Positions 16,079 through 24,654 of a stretch of 64,000 bases of DNA are shown one piece after another. The notes beneath the pieces are model-generated. The model saw only the letters and a program-made list of their open reading frames with translations. It did not search any database and was not told the origin of the DNA. The position numbers and the translations under genes are program-made. This DNA is from Tolypothrix sp. NIES-4075 (GTDB lineage Bacteria > Cyanobacteriota > Cyanobacteriia > Cyanobacteriales > Nostocaceae): assembly GCF_002218085.1 (NCBI RefSeq), contig NZ_BDUC01000007.1:18905-82904 (forward strand), given 5' to 3'. Position 1 is the stretch's first letter. Every line of letters starts with the position of its first letter.

Positions 16079-18217
16079 ATGAAAGCGGTTTTACAACACA
16101 GTGAAGAAGATTGTGGTGCTGCTTGCCTTGCAACCATAGCACAACACTATGGTAGAACTTTCGGCATCAACAAAATGCGGGAATTAGTAGGTACAGGTAA
16201 GCAAGGTACTACTCTGCTTAGTTTAAGACGAGGGGCGGAAAACTTGGGTTTTAATGCCCGTCCAGTGAGAGCAACTCCTGAATTAATAGAACGTTTGGAT
16301 AGAATTTCTCTGCCTGCCATCATTCACTGGAAAGGATATCACTGGGTTGTATTGTACGCACAAAAAGATAATAAATACGTTATTGCCGACCCAGCAGTAG
16401 GTATTCGCAAGCTCAACCATCAAGAGTTATTAGAGGGATGGGCAAATGGTGTCATGCTGTTATTAACTCCAGATGAAACTCGTTTTTATCAACAAAAGTC
16501 GGATAAAATAGACGGCTTTGGACGTTTCCTCAAAAGAGTTTTACCTTATAGCAAAATACTTGCGGAAGCGATCGCAATCAATATTGTAGTTGGACTTCTC
16601 TCTCTGGCTGCTCCTTTAATGATGCAGATCCTCACAGATGATGTTTTGGTGAGGGGAGATATGCAGCTATTAACTACCGTAGCCATTGCGGTTATTACTT
16701 TAAATATTTTTCAAGCTGCTATTGGTATTGTTCAATCTCACTTGGTAGGACAATATGCTCAAAGGCTAGAGTTGGGATTAATTTTAGACTACGGATATAA
16801 ACTCCTCCGCTTACCTTTATCTTATTTTGAAGCCCGTCGCAGTGGGGAAGTTGTCAGCCGCATTGATGATATAGAAAGGGTTCATAACCTAATTTCTCAA
16901 ATTGTTTTGGGTTTACCCAGTCAACTTTTTATCGCTGTCATCTCTTTAGGAATAATGATTTTTTATAGTTGGCAGCTTTCTTTAGCTTCCTTATTTGTCT
17001 TTATGATAATAATGGGTATTAATTGGCTATTTTTACCCGCTTTACGACAAAAAACCCGTGCTTCTATTGTTTTAAATACAGAAATTCAAGGTTTTCTTGT
17101 AGAAACTTTTCGCGGTATCCAAATACTTAAGACTACTCAAGGTACTCCTCAAGCTTGGGAAGAGTATCAAGCTAATTTCGGTCGCCTCGCTAATTTCAAG
17201 TGGAGTACCATGAAGCTAGGGTTTTACAGTACCACCGTTACAACTCTATTCAATAGTTTGACAAATATTGGTTTACTTTGGTTAGGCAGCTACTTTGTAA
17301 TTAATCGCACCCTCAGTATAGGTCAATTACTTGCTTTTAACGGCATGAGTGGAAATTTCTTAGGGTTTTTGAGTTCGGTGGTAGGCTTAGTTAATGAATT
17401 TATTACTGCTCAAGTAGTAATTCAACGCCTAACAGAAGTCCTAGATGCTACAACAGAAGATGAGAAAGAGCGTAAAAAACCTTGGGCGGAAATTGCTGCT
17501 GATACAGATATTGTTTGTACTAATCTGAACTTTCATCATCAAGGTAGAGTTGATTTATTAAAAGATTTCTCTCTCATCATTCCTGGGGGAAAAGTAACAG
17601 CCTTAATCGGACAATCAGGCTGTGGAAAAAGCACTTTAGTCAAGTTAATAGCAGGATTATATGACTTGCAATCTGGGAATATTCGCTATGGAATTTATAA
17701 TCAGCAAGACATATCTTTAGAATGCCGCCGTCAACAAATAATATTGATTCCTCAAGAACCGCACTTTTGGAGTCGTTCAATTATTGATAATTTCCATTTT
17801 GCCTATCCTTCAGTTAATTTTGAACAAATCGTTAGAGCCTGTCAGATAGCTTGTGCAGACGAATTTATTAGCAATTTACCTGATAAATATCAAACTATAT
17901 TAGGAGAATTTGGTGCAAATATTTCTGGAGGACAGAAGCAAAGATTAGCAATAGCCAGGGCAATTGTTACTAATCCACCAGTATTAATCTTAGATGAATC
18001 TACAGGCGCTTTAGACCCAGCATTAGAAACTAAAGTTTTAGATAATTTATTAGCGGCTCGTCAGGGTCAAACAACTATTATGATTAGTCACCGCCCTAGA
18101 GTAATTGAGCGGGCTGATTTCATTGTTATGTTAGAAACAGGAGAGTTGAAGCTGACTGGGACTCCCAAGGAATTACGTCAGCTAACTGGTCAGCACTTAA
18201 AATTTTTAACTCCCTAA
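16079..18217 (+). CDS. peptidase-containing ABC transporter (C39 peptidase-permease-ATPase)
   Basis: Exports a double-glycine-leader peptide across the inner membrane and removes the leader during export. The 712 residues have full PCAT architecture. The N-terminal C39 cysteine peptidase (1-130) has Gln6, catalytic Cys12 in EEDCGAACLATI, His in WKGYHWVVL and Asp in VIADPAVG. The exporter membrane domain (about 160-440) has several hydrophobic helices. The ATPase has Walker A GQSGCGKST, signature ISGGQKQRLAIARA, Walker B VLILDEST and the H-loop MISHRP. The gene converges on hlyD; the GG-leader precursor lies beyond hlyD. Substrate assignment to that precursor is inferred from proximity and class. 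Confidence 0.95.
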   Translation: MKAVLQHSEEDCGAACLATIAQHYGRTFGINKMRELVGTGKQGTTLLSLRRGAENLGFNARPVRATPELIERLDRISLPAIIHWKGYHWVVLYAQKDNKYVIADPAVGIRKLNHQELLEGWANGVMLLLTPDETRFYQQKSDKIDGFGRFLKRVLPYSKILAEAIAINIVVGLLSLAAPLMMQILTDDVLVRGDMQLLTTVAIAVITLNIFQAAIGIVQSHLVGQYAQRLELGLILDYGYKLLRLPLSYFEARRSGEVVSRIDDIERVHNLISQIVLGLPSQLFIAVISLGIMIFYSWQLSLASLFVFMIIMGINWLFLPALRQKTRASIVLNTEIQGFLVETFRGIQILKTTQGTPQAWEEYQANFGRLANFKWSTMKLGFYSTTVTTLFNSLTNIGLLWLGSYFVINRTLSIGQLLAFNGMSGNFLGFLSSVVGLVNEFITAQVVIQRLTEVLDATTEDEKERKKPWAEIAADTDIVCTNLNFHHQGRVDLLKDFSLIIPGGKVTALIGQSGCGKSTLVKLIAGLYDLQSGNIRYGIYNQQDISLECRRQQIILIPQEPHFWSRSIIDNFHFAYPSVNFEQIVRACQIACADEFISNLPDKYQTILGEFGANISGGQKQRLAIARAIVTNPPVLILDESTGALDPALETKVLDNLLAARQGQTTIMISHRPRVIERADFIVMLETGELKLTGTPKELRQLTGQHLKFLTP

Positions 18218-18237
18218 TATTCTGAAGTAAAAGTTTT

Positions 18238-18352
18238 TATAGCGATTCCCAGTTATGTCAGGTACAGATAATATTTTGAAACGCAAAGGGACGCAAAGTA
18301 AAGCGCAGAGGTACGCAGAGATTTGTACCTCAGCATACTAGGAAACGCTATA
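18238..18352. mobile_element. MITE family B, copy 1 (115 bp)
   Basis: Ends TATAGCGATTCCC and GGAAACGCTATA are near-inverse, with inner GGTACA/TGTACCTCA segments. The same ends and length occur at 31302-31416 inside the devB 3' end; the interiors differ. It fills the convergent gap between the ABC transporter and HlyD genes. Confidence 0.65.
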
Positions 18353-18358
18353 TAGCTA

Positions 18359-19927
18359 TCATATATTGGCTATTAATCTTGCTTTTCTCAAAATAAATTG
18401 CAATACAGTTTCCTCTTTAGAGATAATATCAGCGCTTCCTTCCATTCCTAATTGGATAGCACATTCTTTTCCCGCAATCTTCAATACATAGTTTTCTGGT
18501 TTAATATTCACCTTGTAACTACCTGCTTGTGAAATTCCCCCGATCCCTAAAGAAGAGTTAGAAGAATTAAAGTTAGATTGAGGTTCTATTGCATCTGGAG
18601 AAATGCTGCTCACTGTCCCTTGTAAAGAACCATAGTCAGGATAGGGACAAGCAGATACGCGCATATACACTTTTTGTCCCAGCCGAATTTTACTGATTTC
18701 CTCAGAAGGAACATCGGCTTTAATTTCTAATGGTGCTTCACTAGGAGCAATTTGGGCAATCATCTCTCCAGAACCAATGACTTGGGAGATATTTCGTAGA
18801 TTGAGTTGTGCTATTGTGCCAGAGGCAGAAGCACGAATTATGATATTTTGAAGTTCAATTTCTATTTGTTTGAGTTCTTTTTGAAAGCTGTTTAATTGGT
18901 TTTCTAATTCTGTTTGTCGTTGAATAAGCTGTTCTCTTTCTTGCTGGAGTCTAGATAAAGTTGCTTCTCCTCTAGCTTTTTCTTGAGCGATTCTTTCACG
19001 AGCGATCGCCACTCCTGCTGTAGAGTGAAGGGTAGTTTTGGCTTTGTTTAACCTTGCTTGGGCTGCTTCAACAGCTCTTTGTTGCTTTTCTACAGTTTGC
19101 TTGTGAGCTTCTACTATTGCTAATTGGGATAAGAGTGCTTGTTGTTGTTGTTGAACTGCGAGAGTTACTTCTTCGTATGCGTCTTGAGAAAGCGCACCAG
19201 ATTTGAATATTGGTTTATAGCGATCGCCTTTGACAATCGCTGCTTTGAATGAAGCTTGGGTTGCAAGTGAATTTGCTTGAGCCGACTTTAATTCTGCTTT
19301 GGCTGTTTCTAAATCATCTTGAACTAATTTTAAGTTAGCTACTGATTCTTCTACTTCGGTGGTACTGCTAATTTGACTATTGCGATATTCCGTTTGAGTG
19401 CGTTGCAGTTCAGCTTGAGCAGTAGATGTGGCACGGTTTGTTTGTTCGGTTTCTGCTTGAATCTGTCTATCTAAAGCAGAAATTTGAGCAGTTATTTGAG
19501 TTGATTGAACTGTAGCTTGTTGAATATTCCCAAGAAGTTGACTTTTCTTAGTTTGTAGGCGAGAACCATCAAGTATAGCGATGATATCTCCTTGTTTAAC
19601 TTGCTGATTTCCTTTTACTAAAATATCTTTTATTATCCCTTCCGTCGCAGCTTGTACTAGGCGGAGTTCTCCAGCTGGACGAATGGTAGCAGCTACTTTA
19701 ACTGTGGTTTTATATTTGAGGATACTTGCAAGGGTAACGCCTGCAACAAAGGTAGCTATAAGTACCAAACCGCCAATAGTTGTCCATTTACCGATAGGAG
19801 GTAAAAAATCTTCTGGAGTAGCAGCAGCTAGAGAGTTAAGATTAATTTCTTCTGGGTGAGGTATTGCTTTTTCTACCTTGGGGAAGGAATGAGAATTTGG
19901 GACGAAAGAGATATCGGCATTAGTCAT
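18359..19927 (-). CDS. HlyD-family periplasmic adaptor of the peptide exporter
   Basis: Membrane-fusion subunit linking the C39 ABC transporter to an outer-membrane channel. Of 522 residues: a cytoplasmic N-tail, one transmembrane helix at about 48-69 (GGLVLIATFVAGVTLASIL), and a lipoyl half-motif (AATEGIIKDILVKGNQQVKQ). A very long coiled-coil hairpin at about 130-360 is rich in Gln/Ala/Glu heptads. The second lipoyl half follows (IIRASASGTIAQLNL), then a beta-barrel with YMRVSACPYPDYGSL. The length and long hairpin suit peptide or protein exporters. It lies 173 bp downstream of the precursor gene on the same strand, separated by a hairpin terminator. Confidence 0.92.
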   Translation of the reverse strand: MTNADISFVPNSHSFPKVEKAIPHPEEINLNSLAAATPEDFLPPIGKWTTIGGLVLIATFVAGVTLASILKYKTTVKVAATIRPAGELRLVQAATEGIIKDILVKGNQQVKQGDIIAILDGSRLQTKKSQLLGNIQQATVQSTQITAQISALDRQIQAETEQTNRATSTAQAELQRTQTEYRNSQISSTTEVEESVANLKLVQDDLETAKAELKSAQANSLATQASFKAAIVKGDRYKPIFKSGALSQDAYEEVTLAVQQQQQALLSQLAIVEAHKQTVEKQQRAVEAAQARLNKAKTTLHSTAGVAIARERIAQEKARGEATLSRLQQEREQLIQRQTELENQLNSFQKELKQIEIELQNIIIRASASGTIAQLNLRNISQVIGSGEMIAQIAPSEAPLEIKADVPSEEISKIRLGQKVYMRVSACPYPDYGSLQGTVSSISPDAIEPQSNFNSSNSSLGIGGISQAGSYKVNIKPENYVLKIAGKECAIQLGMEGSADIISKEETVLQFILRKARLIANI

Positions 19928-19994
19928 AGTTAAGTAGAATAAGTCAAGTTTGAGAAGTTATAAAATTTCCAGTTGCACTTGAAGTGTAGTAAGC

Positions 19995-20034
19995 AAAAAG
20001 CTCTGCCTTTAGTTGTTTGAAGGAGGCAGAGCTT
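19995..20034 (-). terminator. hairpin terminator/attenuator between precursor and hlyD
   Basis: On the minus strand AAGCTCTGCCT pairs perfectly with AGGCAGAGCTT, followed directly by a run of T. This is a Rho-independent terminator placed between the precursor peptide gene and its transport gene. Such a site would let the small precursor be made in excess of the adaptor. Confidence 0.75.
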
Positions 20035-20100
20035 GAGTAACTCCATTTCTCGGCTAGAGTTGAGAAATCGGGTAGATTAAGTTGTTTAAGTTTTGTTAGT

Positions 20101-20376
20101 CTAATTTCCGTCTATTTGGTTTTTTCCCACAATTCCAGTTGCTTCTAAAGCTAGCTCACCTGCTGTGTAGACTCCAAGTGCTGACGTGCCTCCGACCTTA
20201 ACCACATCGTTGCCTGCATTATTCAAAGTTTTGATTACGACATGATCGAATGTTTTTGTAACTTTCTTCCACCAACTTTTACCTCCTGTTAATTGTTCGC
20301 AGCATTCATCTGATAAGACTTCAAACAAGTCTTCTTGGTTTTCAATTGTCAGGCTTTCATTTTTGTTAATAGACAT
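20101..20376 (-). CDS. double-glycine-leader bacteriocin-like precursor peptide
   Basis: A 91-residue peptide with an acidic leader (residues 1-32) ending in LSDECCEQLTGG, the canonical GG cleavage site for C39 peptidases. An unusual Cys-Cys pair sits in the leader. The predicted 59-residue core starts KSWWKKVTK, is cationic at its N-terminus, has no cysteine, and has a Gly/Ala-rich hydrophobic stretch (GGTSALGVYTAGELALEATG). This resembles unmodified class II bacteriocins or cyanobacterial secreted peptides. No RiPP-modifying enzyme or obvious immunity gene lies next to it. The target is unknown. Confidence 0.85.
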   Translation of the reverse strand: MSINKNESLTIENQEDLFEVLSDECCEQLTGGKSWWKKVTKTFDHVVIKTLNNAGNDVVKVGGTSALGVYTAGELALEATGIVGKNQIDGN

Positions 20377-20910
20377 GGTTATTCTCCCAAATAAATAAGT
20401 ACGAGAATTTACTTGTTATATATTGAGCAAGAAAATTATATTTTTCTTGCTCTAACTATTAATTATATTAATCCAAAAGAATGTATATACACAGACTTGA
20501 CAATCCACATTTTCAAAGATAGCAGCCCCCCATGACAATTTTTTGCTCTTTCGTCAGTATTTATATAGCTCATCTTTCTGATCTAAACTTAGTAAGTAAA
20601 TATATATAATTTCATTCGTATATAGCCTTTATTCTTATAATATTCAAGCTTTTCAACATGCAATATTTTTCAGGTATTTACATATATAAATAATATTTAT
20701 AAAATCATTATAAATTAGTTATAGCCTTACAGGGTTTTTTTAAATTTATCAAGAAACTTTCTAAATTGTTTCTAACTATTTATACTTAAATTTATTGGTT
20801 ATCAGGTATCAATTGTATGAAACGCTTAACTGGCGTAGTTACTGTGGCTTGCAAACAAGACATTAGAGCAACACGATTTTTTGATGTCAGCTTAAAAACA
20901 AGCGATCGCT

Positions 20911-20967
20911 AGGGGTACAAGTATCATTGGTACTAATACCGGGTTAAGCCTAAAAGTCTTATCCTGT
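20911..20967 (+). repeat. 57-bp exact direct repeat, right copy
   Basis: Identical to 15526-15582, 5385 bp apart. The AT-rich stretch 20377-20910 between the precursor gene and this copy shows no gene; it presumably holds the precursor promoter. Confidence 0.9.
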
Positions 20968-21112
20968 AAGGATTTTATTGACGGTTCTAATAACTGATGT
21001 TTCAAGTTATCAGGTAGTTGCGAAACTCGAAAACAAGGGTTTCCGCGTTGAAATAAATTTGTATTATTAGTGTAATAATGCTAAACCCGCTTTTCTGTGA
21101 CAATGGTACTAA

Positions 21113-22228
21113 TAACCCAAGTTGCTAGTTATTGATTCAGGCGATCGCGTTGTGCAATAAAATCCCCTCCAGATATGAAAAACGGAGGGGAATATGTTAA
21201 ACGAAATAATTACTGTTTATGCTATCATTGATGACCTGTTAAAGGCGATTAGGCATAGTGAAGACTGTCGGCAAAAGATGAATGACGCAGAAATTATTAC
21301 AACTGCTATCTGCGCGGCTATGTTCTTTAATGGTAATCATAGCAAGGCTTGTAGCTATATGAAAGACCATAATTTGATATCTAATATGTTAGAAAAGTCA
21401 CGATTTAACCGGAGGTTACACAGTGTCTCAATGTTAATCAACGACTTGTTTCACCAAGTGGGAATGGTACTGAAAGAAATTAGTGATTCCACTGAATATC
21501 TTTTAGACTCGTTTCCCGTGCCTATCTGCGACAACATCCGTATCTTTAATGTAAAAATAATCCAGTCGGAGCAGTATAGAGGTTACATCGCATCAAAAAA
21601 ACGATATTTTTACGGCGTTCGAGTTCAGTTATTAACAACCAAAAATGGTATTCCCGCGACGGTTCGACGGACAGAATCTTCTGTCCGCCGACACGTCGCG
21701 TAGAATTTGTGTTTATGCCTGGTAGTGCTAATGATGTACGTGCGCTATTCTGCCTTACCTTTAAATCTCCCAAAGGCAAGTGAACTTTATGGTGATTCAG
21801 CTTACACTGATTACACCATTGAGGATGACTTGGAACAAACAAGTCAAATTTCTTTACAAGTCATGCGGAAAAAGAACTCCAAGCGTCAAGATCAGCCTTG
21901 GAATCAATATATTAAACAACATACTCGGCATTATATCGAAACTGTATTTAGTAGTATCACTTGTGTTTTCCCAAAATCAATACATGCAGTCACTTCTGAA
22001 GGGTTTTTACTTAAGCTACAAGCATTTATTTTTTCTTTTACTCTTCAACAAGCTTTTATTGAATAAGTAATTTATACAACTTAAATTATTTAAGTATCTG
22101 AATACTGGTAGCAAGTTAAATGCGCGGTGGCGCTACCTTGTTGCAGGCGATCGCATGATTTTTGTAAGCGATTGCATGAATTGAATGGCAACAAACACAC
22201 ATCCGTCGATAACCCGCAACTTGGGTTA
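21113..22228. mobile_element. IS982-family insertion sequence
   Basis: Terminal inverted repeats TAACCCAAGTTGCTAGTTAT (left) and the inverse of a right end reading TAACCCAAGTTGCGGGTTAT: 18 of 20 match. About 1116 bp long, enclosing one IS982-type transposase gene. A clear target duplication was not found. A related, older 3' end lies at 33110-33345. Confidence 0.8.
21194..22066 (+). pseudogene. IS982-family transposase, broken by a short palindromic insertion
   Basis: The N-terminal part (21194-21660) reads LNEIITVYAIIDDLLKAIR, then AAMFFNGNHSKACSYMKDH, then LLDSFPVPICDNIRI, which is typical IS982. At 21661-21704 a palindromic stretch (CGGACAGAATCTTCTGTCCG core inside GCGACG...CGTCGC) interrupts the gene and shifts the frame. 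The second part resumes as VEFVFMPGSANDVRALFCL and continues through GDSAYTDYTIED to the C-terminus at 22066. Removal of about 40 bp would restore a normal transposase. The element is probably no longer autonomous. Confidence 0.85.
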
Positions 22229-22257
22229 ATACCCCTAACTTTGGGATAACCCAATCG

Positions 22258-22475
22258 ATCCCCAATTCAAGCGAGGAAATCCCAAGCGATCGCTCCTCCC
22301 ATTCAAGCAAGGAAACCCCAAGCGATCGCCCTCATTCAAGCAAGGAAAACCCAAACGCTTCCCGATTCAAGCGAGGAAACTTCGGGCGATCGCTCCTATT
22401 ATTAGAGGAAATCCCAAGCGTTCGCTCCAATTCAAGCGATCGCGCAGAGCGTCTCGAAGAGAGGAAACCCCAGGC
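22258..22475. repeat. degenerate HIP1-bearing tandem repeat
   Basis: Five to six imperfect units of about 33-40 bp, each built as ATTCAAGCGAGGAAA + CCCAAGCGATCGCTCC, most containing GCGATCGC or a one-base variant. Right of it lies CGTCTCGAAGAGAGG, a common short palindrome. Non-coding; open minus-strand frames across it are artefacts. Confidence 0.75.
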
Positions 22476-22625
22476 GCAGGCGTAGCCCGTCGCACCCCCA
22501 CACCCTCAATTCGTCCAAAGTGGTAACTCCAACTGCCCCCGCGTTGTATTTGTCCTGCCTCGCGCTCGACTGTGCAGCGCAAGATGGTAAGGCGATTTGC
22601 TGTTACTCATGTCGAAAAATGTCTT

Positions 22626-23123
22626 TTAGTCGTAGCACTTTTCTACCGTGCAAACAAAGCCGATGGGGTGGTGGGTAAAGTGCAACACCGAAAGAACTCT
22701 GCCGCCATGTTCTTTAGCTCTTTCTTTGGTAATCCATTCTCCCCGTAAATGCAAAGTTGCACCCTCGTCTAACCCTTCAATGGGTTCCATAATTCCCATG
22801 CGATCGCCATACCTGATGGCAACAAATACATCGGATTTCTCAGCCAAATTGTGGTGTAAATCAGCATCGACATCTGGATCGCTTTCGACAATTTCTGCGA
22901 TGGTAACTAACAAGCGATAGTGTCTATCCCCATCAACATCGTCAGGTTCGCGTTTATGAATTTTGGCAGCTACTTCCACAATGTCCCGCGTCTGCCGTCT
23001 TCGGGAACGTTGTGCGGCTATGCTTAACCCTTGTTCTAGTTCTCTCTCCTCTCTTTGCCGAGCTGCTTCCAAGCTTTCTATAAACTTGTCAAAGGAGGGA
23101 AACTTTCCAAAAGAGTTTGACAT
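22626..23123 (-). CDS. conserved hypothetical protein, possibly DUF3465-like
   Basis: I chose the ATG at 23123 (MSNSFGKFPSFDKF) rather than the upstream in-frame codon, because GGAGAAAA precedes it directly. 165 residues: an N-terminal charged helical part rich in Arg/Glu (AARQREERELEQGL), then a C-terminal beta-rich part ending ATLHLRGEWITKERAKEHGG and VLHFTHHPIGFVCTVEKCYD. The last segment recalls the GD-hxxxG-Y...hWTHHDP pattern of DUF3465 proteins; this is a weak resemblance. No signal peptide. Function unknown. Confidence 0.55.
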   Translation of the reverse strand: MSNSFGKFPSFDKFIESLEAARQREERELEQGLSIAAQRSRRRQTRDIVEVAAKIHKREPDDVDGDRHYRLLVTIAEIVESDPDVDADLHHNLAEKSDVFVAIRYGDRMGIMEPIEGLDEGATLHLRGEWITKERAKEHGGRVLSVLHFTHHPIGFVCTVEKCYD

Positions 23124-23197
23124 TTTTCTCCAACAAAATATAAAATAACATGTCAATTAACAGTGTGACCGAAAAAATGGGTTTCAAGCCCCGTCCT

Positions 23198-23520
23198 TCA
23201 ATGAGCCGGCTTTTCTTGATTCCTAATATACTCTTTGAGTACTTCTAGCGGTGCGCCACCAACTGATAGAGCAAAATAGCTAGGACTCCAAAGAGCATCT
23301 TTATGAGGTTTTTGGAGTCCAGCTTGTCCATATCTACGACTAGATACCCCTTTAACCGCATTAACAATCTGAGACACGGATAGTTTTGGTGGGTACTCAA
23401 TCAATGCGTGAACATGGTCGCCTTCACCATTAAATTCAATAACTTTAAAATCCATCTTTGCCGCCACGTCTCTAAAGGATTTCTCAATGCCTTCTTCATA
23501 AGTTGGCACGACAACAAAAA
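23198..23520 (-). pseudogene. tnpA: IS200-type TnpA (Y1 transposase), 5'-truncated
   Basis: Retains KVIEFNGEGDHVHALIEYPP (the HUH motif GDHVHAL), KLSVSQIVNAVKGVSSR and the C-terminal half with SPSYFALSVGGAPLEVLKEYIRNQ, including the Tyr region. The N-terminal beta-strand is missing; residues upstream of VVVPTYEEGI belong to reversed TnpB sequence. Confidence 0.8.
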
Positions 23521-24036
23521 GATTCAAACAGGAGGTATAAAACCAGGGTTCGGATAGCCAAGACTCACAACAAAATTGCAGATACCCGCAAAGACTTTTT
23601 GCACAAATTGTCAACCAAAATCGTTAGTGAAAACCAAACTATCGTTTTGGAGGATTTGAATGTGTCAGGGATGGTTAAAAACCGTAAGCTGTCTAGGGCA
23701 ATTAGTCAGCAAGGCTGGAGAGACTTCCGGGTCTTGGTTGAGGGAAAATCTGAAAAATATGGGCGTAATTTTGTTGTTATCAGCAGATGGGAACCAACTA
23801 GCCAAAGCTGTTCTGAGTGCGGCTACAGATGGGGCAAGATTGATTTGTCGATACGTTCGGTGCTTTGCCTGAATTGCGGTACAGAACACGACCGAGATGA
23901 AAACGCATCGGTAAATATAGAAAAAGTCGGGATAGGGCATTGCCACGACTCTAAACGGACGCTGAGACAGGGTAAGACTACTTCGGTAGTACCAGTCGAT
24001 GAAGCGTCAAGAATCACCGCTCGTTCACGACGGTGA
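23520..24036 (+). pseudogene. tnpB: IS605-type TnpB, C-terminal part
   Basis: Retains IVLEDLNVSGMVKNRKLSRA (RuvC-II Glu), the zinc finger CSECGYRWG...CLNCGTEHDRDENAS (with the RuvC-III Asp) and the C-terminus. The RuvC-I Asp and the N-terminal wedge domain are lost, so this RNA-guided nuclease cannot be active. The 3' end overlaps sequence that would form the reRNA/omega-RNA in an intact element. Confidence 0.8.
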
Positions 24037-24459
24037 GTATGTCAAAAGGCTTACATATAGCGTTGAATAATTGTCAGACTAAATTAAGAATTGGGTATAC
24101 AACACTACAAACAGGAGCAAGCGATCGCGCATTATGTGAGTCCCGCGTATAAAGTTATGTTAAGGTTGTGTCCGAGTATGAAGTGCGGTTTTCTGAATGC
24201 GAATGCTATTAATAGCCAATACTGTTTTTGAAATAGGAATTGTAGGAGTCAGAAATACCCTTAATCGGCTGCCCATATCCCTGTTACCTTGGTAGATAAA
24301 TTATACGTATTTATTTATCTTTACATAGTTTGGTTTTTTCACCTCGTTCTACTTACACAACGTGTAAAATTTAACTCTAATTCTTCTGCTTAGTTTGTTA
24401 CATACTTATAAATTTTCTCCACGACTTACTTATTCTATTCCCGCCGCTTTGTACTAGGC

Positions 24460-24495
24460 AATGATGCATGACAAGTATACTCGTTATGCATCATT
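24460..24495. promoter_or_regulatory. inverted repeat upstream of the ScyD/E-like gene
   Basis: AATGATGCAT and ATGCATCATT form perfect 10-bp arms around a 16-bp centre. Shorter inverse pairs follow downstream (GGATGTC/GACATCC and GGGTGTACAGATGTACGCCC). They lie 40-195 bp before the start codon at 24655 and could be operators or leader structures. 24037-24459 shows nothing else. Confidence 0.4.
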
Positions 24496-24654
24496 TACTT
24501 TTGATTCAAGCGGATGTAGAGTGATTAAATGGATGTCTTGCTCCCGTTCCATATACGACATCCGTTTCTACCAAGCGTAGGGGTGTACAGATGTACGCCC
24601 TGGAGATCTGATTCATGTGTTGCAAAGATTAAATTTAATTTTTGGACAGGTTTG

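Larger units (their letters stand above)
23165..24045. mobile_element. IS200/IS605-type element, internal deletion derivative
   Basis: Left end: TTTCAAGCCCCGTCCTTC plus a small hairpin (GAGCCGGCTTTTC). Right end: a hairpin region after tnpB (ACCGCTCGTTCACGACGGT). It contains a TnpA piece on the minus strand and a TnpB piece on the plus strand whose 5' ends have been fused near 23520, so both lost their N-termini. Confidence 0.75.

Noticed and set aside
20377..20910. Additional GG-leader precursor peptides near the export cassette
   Set aside because: The AT-rich stretch has no open frame with an acidic leader and a GG motif on either strand that I could find.
22258..22582. Minus-strand ORFs across the HIP1 repeat region
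   Set aside because: Translation of tandem GCGATCGC-containing repeats; no homology-like features.
24460..24495. Palindrome upstream of the ScyD/E-like gene as a transcription terminator
   Set aside because: No U-run follows on either strand and no gene ends nearby, so an operator or leader structure is the more cautious label.
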